Translations under genes and position numbers: made by a program
Assembly: GCA_963724695.1 (NCBI GenBank)
Contig: CAVRVW010000012.1
Span: 434,001-498,000 of the forward strand
Length of the DNA stretch: 64,000 nt
Direction: 5' to 3'
From: CAVQFD01 sp963724695
Lineage (GTDB): Bacteria; Acidobacteriota; Vicinamibacteria; Vicinamibacterales; CAVVIG01
Shown here: piece by piece, positions 49,490-58,030 of the stretch
How the letters are laid out: each line of letters opens with the position of its first letter
Numbering within the stretch: position 1 is the first letter of the stretch
Notes under the pieces: model-generated
Databases searched by the model: none
Told to the model about the DNA's origin: nothing
What the model saw: only the letters and a program-made list of their open reading frames with translations

Positions 49490-50743
49490 ATGATTCGCAC
49501 GGCGCCGTCCCGTCCCCCATACGGCTTGTGCGCGTTCCTGGGGCTTGGCGGGCTCGTCGCTGGCGCCACTGGTCCGCTGCTCAGCAACTTCGTCCCGGTA
49601 CTGGTCGAGGGCGCATTAGGCGAGCATCGCACAGCGATCGGCGCCGTCATGGCCATCGACAACGTGCTGCTGCTCCTGCTCGTGCCCTGGTCGGGCGCGG
49701 TTTCGGACCGCGCCAGCGCCCAGGGACGCGGCCGGCGACGCATCGTCGTCGCGGGCCTCGTGCTGACGGCAATGGGAACGGCATTGCTGCCATTCGTGGC
49801 GGCGCTTGGACTGGCCGGCCTCGTCAGCGCGATCGTCATCCTGTACGCCGGCCTCAACGTGCAGCGTTCTCCGTTCCAGGCGCTCGTCGCTGACCTCGTG
49901 CCCTCGCGGCACCGGCCGCTCGCGGGCGGGAGTGTCACGCTGCAGATGTGCATGGGCGCGATCGTGTTCCTGATGCTGGGCAGCGTGCTCGGCATGCGCC
50001 CGGCTTTCTTCATTGCGGCCGCGACAGTCCTGAGCGTCGCCCTCGCCTACGCCTTCTGGCTGCGCGAGCCAGCGATGGCCGCGACCGGGACGCGCGAGGC
50101 CGCGTTCCCGTCGCTGTTCGAGGCCGCCTCCTTCGCCTTGCGTGGCACGGTGCCAGGCATGCGCGCGGTCTTCGTCGCGACGCTGTTCCTGCAGCTCACG
50201 TTTCAGTCGTTCACAACCTGGTTTGCCCTCCATGGGACCGCACGGTTCGGCGTGTCTGCGGAAGAGGTGACCGCCGGGTTCATCGCCTGGGCCGTTGGCG
50301 GTGCGCTCGGCGCGATCCCGGCCGGCGCCATCGGCGTGCGCATCGGGCGACGAAACGCGCTCCTCCTGGGGTTCGGGCTCATGGGAACGACTCTATTGGT
50401 CCTCGACCGGGTCACCACGCTCGCACAGGCGGTTCCCTTGCTCGCCTTCGCTTCAGCGTGCTGGGCGCTGCCGACGGTGAACGCGTTCCCCCTGTTCGTG
50501 GAGCCGATTCCAACGGCGCGTCGCGGGGTGCTGGTGGCGTTGTTCCTACTCTGCGCGGCGCTCGGGGGCGCCGTTGGCGACCCCGTGAACGGCCGCCTCT
50601 TCGACGTGTTCGGCGGGTATCGCGGGCTCTTCCTTCTGATGGCGCTCTACACCGCCGTCGCCTTCGCAGCCGTGTTGTGCATTCGACCCGGCACCGGAGA
50701 GGCCGACACCGGCCCGGATAGCCGGGGAATCACCCCAGAATGA
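49490..50743 (+). CDS. Major facilitator superfamily transporter
   Basis: 417 residues, intact, with about twelve transmembrane helices. The loop between helices 2 and 3 reads VPWSGAVSDRASAQGRGRRR (MFS signature region), and the second half has the related segment GVRIGRRNALLLGFGL. The fold suggests a sugar-type (GPH/SUC-like) or drug transporter. It stands alone between a divergent dehydrogenase and a convergent asparagine-synthase-like gene. The substrate cannot be predicted. Confidence 0.85.
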   Translation: MIRTAPSRPPYGLCAFLGLGGLVAGATGPLLSNFVPVLVEGALGEHRTAIGAVMAIDNVLLLLLVPWSGAVSDRASAQGRGRRRIVVAGLVLTAMGTALLPFVAALGLAGLVSAIVILYAGLNVQRSPFQALVADLVPSRHRPLAGGSVTLQMCMGAIVFLMLGSVLGMRPAFFIAAATVLSVALAYAFWLREPAMAATGTREAAFPSLFEAASFALRGTVPGMRAVFVATLFLQLTFQSFTTWFALHGTARFGVSAEEVTAGFIAWAVGGALGAIPAGAIGVRIGRRNALLLGFGLMGTTLLVLDRVTTLAQAVPLLAFASACWALPTVNAFPLFVEPIPTARRGVLVALFLLCAALGGAVGDPVNGRLFDVFGGYRGLFLLMALYTAVAFAAVLCIRPGTGEADTGPDSRGITPE

Positions 50744-50800
50744 GCGTCGGGACCGGAACGATTCGCGGTGGCTTCTCGAATACCAGGGCCGGTCACGGAC

Positions 50801-52526
50801 TCAGATTCGACTCCAATCCAGTTGAACGTTCGCACGACGAACCCGCTGCTCGAGCAGGTCCAGTCGTCGAACGGTGAGCATGGCGTCTTCGACGATGGGA
50901 TTCAGCCGCCTGCGAAGCAAGGGCACGCCGACGGCAGCCAGCATCACAAGCGGGACGCACACCTCTTTCGCCAGGAGATCGAGGCGTGACAAATCCCACG
51001 AGGGAGTGACCAGGTCGCGAGCCCATCGCCTGACGCACCGGGCGATCTTCTTCGTGGGCTGTGTGGCTTTCGTAGACTTGATGTCTGATGCGTGAGCGAT
51101 CTCGGCCAGGCTCGGGAATCGCTCTGCAAAGATCCTGCGGTACACGCTCCGATTGAAGACGCTGTAATCGTGCTGCATCTTGTACGACAGCAGCGACCAG
51201 GTGTAGAACGGAAGCAGCGCTTCGGAAAGGCCCAGGTGCTGCAGAAAATTGTTGGAGATGTAGCACCGTTGTCGCAGGTACAGATCTGCTCCAGCCAAAC
51301 ACTTTTCCCGCCCCTCGCTGCACCGCATCCTCCATGGGGGCGCGGGATCGGGCCACGATTCGTTTGGCAATGGAGTGACGAAACAGGTTCAGGCTGATCG
51401 CGAAGTGTTTCTCTTGAAGGGCACCGGCCAAATCGCCCTTCCATTCTTCTTCGGACTTGCCTGAAACCTTGTCATTTGAGCCGCGAAGCAGCGAGTCGCC
51501 CAGGAAACCGTTCACCATCGGGGCGTCGGGATATCGCTGGGCGACACAGTAGGTGACGAACTTCGAGATCGGAAAACCGTCGGCCGTGAAATGATGAACG
51601 TCGTCGTAGAGATCCCAGACAGAGGAGGCGACAGGGACGGTCTGGAGGGACACGCGAAGGGCTCTCGCCACCTGATCCGAGACTTCCCCCTCCTCCTCGG
51701 AAAATCGCACGCAGATGACGCGACCCAGGTCCGCGCCAGCACTGACGCACAGGGCCAGCAGGTAGCGACTGTCGAAGCCGCCTGAAAGCGCCACCGTGAT
51801 GTCCTTCTGACCCGCGATAAGGGTCCTGACGTCGGCTGAAACGATGTCGTGCAGGTCGCCTGCGGCTTGCTCGACGGAGGCGATCCTGTCACCGACTTCA
51901 AGGGTGGCATACGGAATCTCCTCCATGCGCCCGTCTTGAAGTACCGTTGCCGCGCCAGGAGCCAGGCGGCGCAGGTCACTGAAGAGAGAACCATCGGTGC
52001 AGTTGTAGCCGTATGCCAGCCACGCGCTCACCGCATCGTAGTTGCACTCGCCCCCGCTCGCGCCAGCCTGATGTAGCGCCCAGACATCACTACCAAAGAC
52101 GTACCGGCCATCACGTTGTCCGATAAACATCGGGCGAATTCCCAAGACATCGGACACCACTGTGATTCGACCGTCTTGCGGCTCATCCACAATGGCCACA
52201 AACGTGCCGAGAAGTTCGCGAAAACAGTCGAACCTCTTACGAGCGACGATTTCGGCGCACCAGGCAGGAAGGTCGGAGGACGACACCGAGGCATGGGCTG
52301 GCCGTCCCCAGAGATACACACATGACCTGTGTTCCCGCGAGACAAACGTCTCCAGACGTGTCCGCGGATACGCGTGGAGGCGAATTTGCCAGCGCTCGTC
52401 AGCACCGGGAACCTCTACGCGCTGGGCGCCCGCAAAGACCAGCTCCGAATCTCGTGTGTCTCCGACTCGACGCTGGTATCCGAATACTTGATTGGCGCAG
52501 GAGAGGTCCGTCACCGCCGCATCCAT
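50801..52526 (-). CDS. Asparagine-synthase-like protein lacking the glutaminase cysteine
   Basis: About 575 residues. The N-terminal half keeps the shape of a class II amidotransferase domain (RELLGTFVAIVDEPQDGRI, VVSDVLGIRPMFIGQRDGRYVFGSD) but has no Met-Cys start; it begins MDAAVTDLSC. The C-terminal half has an ATP pyrophosphatase loop VALSGGFDSRYLLAL and VNGFLGDSLLRG. Such proteins may use free ammonia or another amine, or close a ring as in beta-lactam and lasso-peptide cyclases. One frame break near 51295; the C-terminus then reads RQRCYISNNFLQHLG. No precursor peptide gene was recognised beside it. Confidence 0.75.
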
Positions 52527-52799
52527 GCTCGACTCTCTGACACTAGGGCCATCTCGCGGTCAGCATGCGGGTTCTCAGCCCCCCTCGGCAGCCTCACGAC
52601 GCGGGATAAGGCCCCTGTCCGCGGGCGATTATCGCCAAATGGACGGGAATACCAAAGGGAAACCGGCCCGCCCGCCGCAGCGCGGAAACGCCAGGGCCGG
52701 CCCGGATGCGGGTTTGTTGGCGCAAAATGAGCCGGGACTGGAACCCTTCTGCACTCCCGGCCGTCTAAGCAGTCGTCTGCCGGCCTCGCTCGATCACGT
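52527..52799. other. Intergenic region without recognisable gene
   Basis: With the promoter below, about 366 bases separate divergent genes. Open frames here have no family resemblance. Apart from the candidate promoter at 52800 I see no conserved structure. Confidence 0.5.
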
Positions 52800-52828
52800 T
52801 TGACGTCGTGCCAGAGCAGGCGTACCTT
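52800..52828 (+). promoter_or_regulatory. Candidate sigma-70 promoter of the heme-copper gene
   Basis: TTGACG at 52800-52805, a 17-base spacer and TACCTT at 52823-52828, about 65 bases before ATG 52893. A ribosome-binding site GAAGGAG (52879-52885) precedes the ATG. Confidence 0.45.
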
Positions 52829-52892
52829 TAGAGAAGCATTCGCGCGACCGGGTGGGTCGCGCCCTCCCCTGACAGCCGAAGGAGCAAGAACG

Positions 52893-54307
52893 ATGAGGAT
52901 CGTGAGAACCGTTGGCGCCTCCGCACTGGGCATGGTCCTGCTGGCGACCGCCGCGGGGGCACAAGGGCGGGACAACCCGACCTTTACACGCGATATCGCG
53001 CCGATCCTGCAGCGCAGCTGCGAGAACTGCCACCGGCCCGACGGCGTCGCGCCCGATGTCGCTCGTGACCTACGAAGAGGTTCGCCCCTGGGCCCGCGCC
53101 ATCAAGACAGCGGACCGGCATCGGACCGAAGGCCGGTGTCATGCCGCCCTGGTACATCGAAAAGAACATCGGCATCCAGGCGCTACAAGAACGATCCGTC
53201 GCTCAGCGACGGTCGAAATCGCGACGATTGCCAAGTGGGCGGACAGCGGCGCGCCGCGGGGCGATCCGGCCGACATGCCGCCGGCCGAAGAGCTACCAGG
53301 ACGCCGCGGTCTGGACGATCGGGCACCCCGATCTCGTCGTCAAGATGGCAGGACATTACGGTCAAGGGCGACACGCCGGACTGGTGGGGCGAGATTGCGC
53401 CCGCGCCGACCGGTCTGACCGAGGACCGGTACGTGGCCGCGCTCGAGATCAAGGAAGTCAACGACGTGCCGCAAGAGCGATGGCACCGGCCGGGCCACGG
53501 TCGGCGGACGCTACGTCTTCCATCACATGATCTGGAGCACGGACAAGGGCGGCGGCGACGGCGTCAACGCGCCCTGGCCGGTGCACGAGGTCGGCCGCAA
53601 TGCCGACATCTTCGCTCCCGAAGCCGGCCGACTGCTGAAGGCCGGTTCGAGCATCGTCACCGACTCGGTGCATCTCCACTCGAACGGGCGCGACACCAAG
53701 GCGCATCTCGAGATCGGCTTCAAGTTCCACCCGAAGGGCTACGAGCCGACGCTGAAGGCGTCGCCCAGCCGCAGCCTCGGCAACGGCGTCGACATCTCGA
53801 TCCGGCCGATGGAGGCCGAACCAGCAGCTGCACGCCTACACGGTGCTGCAGGAGCACACCAAGATCACCTCGTTCGAGCCGCACCTGCACGCGCCGGGCG
53901 CAGCGCATGTGCCTCGAGGCGATCTGGGGCTACAACATCCAGACGCTGACGCTGCGCGGGCTACGACCACAACTGGGTGCGTGGCTACGAGTACGCCGAC
54001 GATGCGGCGCCGCTGCTGCCCAAGGGCACCATCCTTCACATCATCGGCTTCATGGACAACTCGCCGACCAACAAGAACGTGCCCGACCCGAGGAACTGGC
54101 AGGGCTCGGGCAACCGCTCGGTGGCCAACATGTTCATCGACCTCGGTCAGGGCGTGGCGCTCAGCGACGAGCAGTTCCAGCAGGAGATGGCCAAGCGGCG
54201 CGAGAAGCTCCATCTGACACAAGAACGACGTCGTGATCGGCTGCCCGCTCTGCCTGCTCGAAACGCCGGCGCCGGCGCGCGCACGGCCGCGGGCGCCAAC
54301 CCGGTAG
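52893..54307 (+). CDS. Exported cytochrome c fused to PHM/DBH-like dicopper monooxygenase domain
   Basis: A signal peptide (ends GAQG) is followed by a heme c domain with CENCH (codons 53019-53033) and VAPMSLVTYEE, PPWYIEKNIGIQ. A copper type II monooxygenase-like fold follows. Its ligands fit the PHM/DBH pattern: HH in VFHHMIW (53521-53526), H in SVHLHSNG (53671-53679), HxH in FEPHLHAPG (53882-53890) and M in VANMFIDLG (54130). The C-terminus has GCPLC. About 465 residues. Around nine frame breaks; clear ones are 53054/53055 (CCC/CCG), 54219/54220 (ACA/ACC), and ACA/ACG, GCA/GCG, CGC/CGG pairs. The substrate is unknown. This family is recalled as frequent and uncharacterised in Acidobacteria. 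Confidence 0.78.
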
Positions 54308-54402
54308 CGCGAGCTCGAGACCTCACTGGAGTTGATGCTGATGCGGGAGTTGATGTTGACAAGGCTGCGGAAGACGTTCGGTCTGCGGGCGCGGCAGGCG
54401 CG

Positions 54403-55320
54403 ATGGTCGCGACGGCTGCGCTGCTTGCCCTGCTTGCTGGCGCGCACCTCCAGGGCCAGGCGCTCGACGTACTCTCGGGGCCAGACCGTCTCATCCGGCG
54501 TTCGAGGGATGGGAGAACGAACCCTGACGGGTCCTCCAGCTTCCTGTTCGGCTACATGAACAACAACTGGGACGAGGAGATCTGACGTGCCGGTCGGTCC
54601 CGACAACGGCTTCGATCTGCTCGGCGCGGACCAGGGCCAGCCGACGCACTTCCTGCCCGCGGCGCAACCGGTTCGTGTTCAAGGTCCGGGTGCCGAAAGA
54701 CTTCGGACAGAAGGAGCTGGTCTGGACGCTCAAGACCAACGGCGTCACCGAGAAGGCGTACGCGTCGCTCAAGCAGGACTACTTCATCGACAACGTCGTC
54801 ATCGCGTCCGAGACCGGCGCGCTCGGCGCCGGCTCGAGCAACCCGACGCTGCGCGCCAACAAGGCACCGGTCGTCACGATCGACGGCGAGAAGAAGCGCA
54901 CGGCCAGGTCGGACAGCCGCTGCCGCTCGTCGCCGTCGTCACCGACGACGGCGTGCCGAAGGCGCGCAATCTGGCGCCGACTACAGCCCGATCCCGCGGC
55001 GGTCGCCAGCGGGCCATGATGCCGCTGCACCAGGGAAGTCACCGTCGGAAAGTCGCTCGGCCTGCACCTGTCCTGGTTTGTCTACCGCGGCGCCGGGAAG
55101 GTGACCTTCGATCCCGTTCAGATCAAGCCGTGGGAAGACACGCGCGCCGGCGCGAATTCGCCGTGGGCGCCCCTCTGGAGTCGCGCCGCCGCTCCCCGAG
55201 GGCGGGCGATACGAGGCCCGCGCCACCTTCGACGCGCCGGGCACGTACGTGCTTCGCGCACGCGCCGACGACGGCGCGCTGCTCGGCGACGACGAGCTGA
55301 CGGTGGTGGTTACGCCGTAG
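54403..55320 (+). CDS. Exported beta-rich partner protein of the heme-copper gene
   Basis: Signal-like MVATAALLALLAGAHLQGQA, then FEGWETNPDGSSSFLFGYMNNNWDEEIDVPVGPDN, GQPTHFLPRRNRFVFKVRVPKDFG, WTLKTNGVTEKAYASL, VVIASETGALGAGSSN, TVGKSLGLHLSWFVYRGAGKV and APGTYVLRARADDGALLGDDEL, a terminal Ig/beta-sandwich strand pattern. About 305 residues. I recall the same arrangement of motifs in uncharacterised Acidobacterial proteins. Frame breaks at 54582/54583 (ATC/ATT), near 54663 (CCC/CCG), 54512, 54916, 55040 and 55181 (AGT/AGC) among others. It lies 95 bases after the heme-copper gene; a joint role is inferred. Confidence 0.65.
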
Positions 55321-56080
55321 CGTCGAGGGGAGCGAGCGCCTCGCGAAGACGCTGAACGCGCGCGGCGAGCGACTGCGCGAAGGGGGCATCGGCGACCGTG
55401 TTGTGCGGTCCCGGCCTCGGATGCGTCACGACCTCGACGAACGTGGTCGGCGTGAGGCGCTCCTGTCCGACCAGCCAGAGCACATCATCCACGGTGCCGA
55501 CGTAGCGGACCTGCCGCAGCCCCTGGTGCCGCAGCCAGACGTTGAAACAGCGGTTCTGCAGCCGCCGGATCACACCCTGTCGCTCCCCGCAATTCCTCGC
55601 GGGACGGATTCTGGTAATACCCGCCGTGCGAGCGACCGAGGCAAGAGCTGCCGCAATGGCCGGCTCGGCATGCACATCGTTGTGCGAGTCGAGGTGCGTC
55701 AGCGAAATGCCAGCGGAGCGTGCGGCGTCGATTTGCGCCTGCGCCTCGCAGACCAGCGCCGTACGTTCGTCTGGCGACAGCCGGCGCCGGCGGCTGAACT
55801 CGTGCTCCGGGACAAAGACACCCTCGGCGCAAAAGCGCTCGCACCGCCTCATGATGTCGGTCAACGGGCGCCCCTCGGTCACGTTGAAGTGCAGGCCGAT
55901 GCGATCGGCAAACCCGTGCCTGCGGGCGAGCTCGCACGCCTCGCCAAACGAGGGAAAGTTGACCAGCAGGCTCACACTCGACACGAAGCCGGCAGAGACA
56001 CCCTTGACTATCGCAGCGTTGACCTCGGCATCGAGACCGAAGTCGTCGGCGGTGACGATGACCTGCCCCCTGGTCATCAT
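55310..56080 (-). CDS. ChbG/HpnK (YdjC-like) carbohydrate deacetylase
   Basis: 256 residues, intact. The metal site is built from VIVTADDFGLD (two aspartates), IGLHFNVTEGRPL (His) and LTHLDSHNDVHAEPAI (His/Asp/His). This is the YdjC family, which removes N-acetyl groups from chitooligosaccharides or related lipids. It is preceded on the minus strand by a methyltransferase with an ATGA overlap, and its 3' end overlaps the plus-strand partner protein gene by 11 bases. Confidence 0.88.
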   Translation of the reverse strand: MMTRGQVIVTADDFGLDAEVNAAIVKGVSAGFVSSVSLLVNFPSFGEACELARRHGFADRIGLHFNVTEGRPLTDIMRRCERFCAEGVFVPEHEFSRRRRLSPDERTALVCEAQAQIDAARSAGISLTHLDSHNDVHAEPAIAAALASVARTAGITRIRPARNCGERQGVIRRLQNRCFNVWLRHQGLRQVRYVGTVDDVLWLVGQERLTPTTFVEVVTHPRPGPHNTVADAPFAQSLAARVQRLREALAPLDATA

Positions 56081-56637
56081 GGCTGGCACCGCTTGAGCAC
56101 GGTCAGGGAGTCCACCGTTTCGAGCACCTGATACCGGGGATTGGCCAGCACCACCTCGCGCGCGTAGCGCACACTCCCCTGCTCCGACTCCCGGCTGTCG
56201 TGCAGCGCGATGACGCCGTCCGGCGTCACCAGCGGGGACCAGGCTTCCCACTCGACTTTGAGGGTTTCGAACGACTGCGCGTTATCGATGAACACGAAGT
56301 CCAGCGGCAACTGACGGATCTCCGGACAGTTCGCGGCGTCGGCGCCCTTTCTGCGAATCCACACGACCGACCCGTTGTGCACGCGCTCGAGCTCCCGCAT
56401 GCCGACGATTCGGGGAATGCTGAACCCGAGGCGCCCGCGGTCGTACGGATCGACCGCGAAGAGCGTTCCGTCGTTCGCCATGGCCGATCGCAGGTGCCTC
56501 GACGTGCCGCCGTGCCAGACGCCGACTTCGGCCAGCCGCCGCCTGCCGGCGGCGTACTTTGCCAGGCACGCCCGCTCGGCGGCAGTGGTCCATACCTCAG
56601 CGGGGGCCAGACCGAACGTCCACTTCAGGAAATGCAT
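56077..56637 (-). CDS. SAM-dependent methyltransferase (Methyltransf_24 type)
   Basis: About 186 residues. Motif I is AEVGVWHGGTSRHLRSAM, followed by TLFAVDPYDRGRLGF, DFVFIDNAQSFETLKVEWEAW and GVIALHDSRESEQGSVRYAREV, the pattern of metal-dependent class I methyltransferases also found at 8958. Start ATG 56637 is chosen; ATG 56724 (MSVGLFIPL) would add 29 residues without similarity. It is coupled to the deacetylase downstream, so the pair may modify one glycolipid or glycan. Confidence 0.75.
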   Translation of the reverse strand: MHFLKWTFGLAPAEVWTTAAERACLAKYAAGRRRLAEVGVWHGGTSRHLRSAMANDGTLFAVDPYDRGRLGFSIPRIVGMRELERVHNGSVVWIRRKGADAANCPEIRQLPLDFVFIDNAQSFETLKVEWEAWSPLVTPDGVIALHDSRESEQGSVRYAREVVLANPRYQVLETVDSLTVLKRCQP

Positions 56638-56801
56638 GAGCACGGACAAGGGTTGCTTTTTCTCTTTTCGGCATTGACGGGGCCGCCGAACACCCCGGAG
56701 GGGAATAAAGAGGCCGACGCTCATGTTCCTGAGCTTGCACAAGACTGCACCGCCGCTGCACGATAGGCGTTCCCCAGACGAGGGATTCCAAGGAGGACAG
56801 C

Positions 56802-57300
56802 ATGGCAGGAGCAATACAGGCAGTGCCAAAGGGCTACCACACCGTCACGCCCCAACTCACCCTGGACAACTGCGCCCAGGCGATCGAGTCGGTACAAGAA
56901 GGGTCTGGGCGCGGAGGACGTGAGCGTGTTCGCTGGCCCCGATGGGAAGGTGATGCACGCGGAAATGCGCATCGGGAACTCCAAGATCATGCTGAACGAC
57001 GCCTTGATGGGCGCCAAGGGCCCCAGGGCGCTCGGCGGCTCTCCGGCGTCCTTGTGGATCTACGTCGAGGACTGCGACGCGTTGTTCAACCGTGCCGTCG
57101 CTGCGGGCGCACAGGTGGTGCCTGGCGGCATGGGCGCACTGCAGGATCAGTTCTGGGGAGACCGGACTGGAACATTGACCGATCCCCACGGCTACAAGTG
57201 GACGATCGCCACACACAAGGAAGACCTCACGCCGGAAGAAATGCAGCTGCGTGGGGCCGAGTGGATGAAGCAGTTCGCACCGCAGGGGACGCGCGGTTAG
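56802..57300 (+). CDS. VOC-family (PhnB/glyoxalase-like) protein
   Basis: About 166 residues: GYHTVTPQLTLDNCAQAIEW then YKKGLGAEDVSVFAGPDGKVMHAEMRIGNSKIML, LWIYVEDCDALFNRAVAAGAQVV and DQFWGDRTGTLTDPHGYKWTIATH, the PhnB/YdcT-like VOC fold. A strong ribosome-binding site AAGGAGG precedes ATG 56802. One frame break near 56892. It probably acts in detoxification or small-molecule metabolism; the substrate is unknown. Confidence 0.85.
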
Positions 57301-57313
57301 TCCGTTGAGCCCG

Positions 57314-57336
57314 CCCCGCCGGCTCGGCCGGCGGGG
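57314..57336. terminator. Strong GC hairpin between convergent genes
   Basis: CCCCGCCGG and CCGGCGGGG form a perfect 9-bp stem with a 5-base loop, between the stop of the VOC gene (57300) and the stop of the minus-strand gene (57361). It could terminate both directions, though no T-run is present. Confidence 0.55.
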
Positions 57337-57360
57337 TCGGCGGCATTCAGCAGCCGAAAT

Positions 57361-57900
57361 CTAGCGGCAGGTCGCGTCGAGCATGCGGACCTTCTCTACC
57401 TCCAGGCGCCTGACGAGCACCTCGATCTTGCGGTCGGCGTTGGGGCCGGCCACGATCGACGCGTTGGGCACCTGCGCCTTCATCTCGCGTCCGTCAGACT
57501 CGATCTCGATCTCGGTCCACTGATCCTTGCGATCGATCTCGATCTCGCCCTCCTTGACGTCTCCCTCGACCTCGCCCTCGACCTCGATGCGATGTCCGAC
57601 ATGCGGTCTCAGGTCGTCGTCATCCTTCAGCCAGTAGAAGACGTTGGCAAACACACCTGCCGTGCCGACCGTGCCCGGCTCAGCCGCCCGCTGCGTCGCC
57701 GTCGTCGAAGCGGGCTCCATCGGCGCGTTTACGAGGAGATAGCCGCCGTCTCCCTGCCCTTTCACCAGGCAGCCAGTGAGCTTCTTCGTGTCATCGGTCG
57801 AAGCGTTCCCGGCAGACGCCTTTACCGTCGTGACTGCCAACAGTCCGGCCATCAACACAGCAGCGCTGAGCGCGCTGACGGTTCGTCGAGTGCTCGTCAT
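57361..57900 (-). CDS. Small exported protein of unknown function
   Basis: 179 residues with signal peptide (VSALSAAVLMAGLLAVTTVKASA). The mature part starts KLTGCLVKGQGDGGYLLVNAP and contains VFYWLKDDDDLRPHVGHRIEVEGEVEGDVKEGEIEI and VRRLEVEKVRMLDATC, so two conserved cysteines may pair. A beta-sandwich is likely. I recall this pattern in Acidobacterial secreted proteins without known role. The ribosome-binding site GGAGGGA stands just before ATG 57900. Confidence 0.7.
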   Translation of the reverse strand: MTSTRRTVSALSAAVLMAGLLAVTTVKASAGNASTDDTKKLTGCLVKGQGDGGYLLVNAPMEPASTTATQRAAEPGTVGTAGVFANVFYWLKDDDDLRPHVGHRIEVEGEVEGDVKEGEIEIDRKDQWTEIEIESDGREMKAQVPNASIVAGPNADRKIEVLVRRLEVEKVRMLDATCR

Positions 57901-57916
57901 GGGTCCCTCCTCAACA

Positions 57917-57933
57917 GTTGCGGCCACCGCAAC
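57917..57933 (-). repeat. Inverted repeat in the divergent region
   Basis: GTTGCGG-CCA-CCGCAAC is a perfect 7-bp inverted repeat with a 3-base centre, 17 bases upstream of the minus-strand start and 98 bases before the SulP gene. It could be an operator or a leader hairpin. Confidence 0.4.
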
Positions 57934-58030
57934 AGTGCATGCAGGAGCAATCCCAGTGCCGCCGCATTTCGCTGAGCTCGAATAGTGGAGCTGGAGGGGG
58001 CCGTAGTATGCTCCGGCCTCTGCGGGTCCA

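Noticed and set aside
50801..52800. Lasso-peptide or similar RiPP cluster around the asparagine-synthase-like gene
   Set aside because: No leader-peptidase, recognition element or convincing precursor peptide was seen in the neighbouring sequence.
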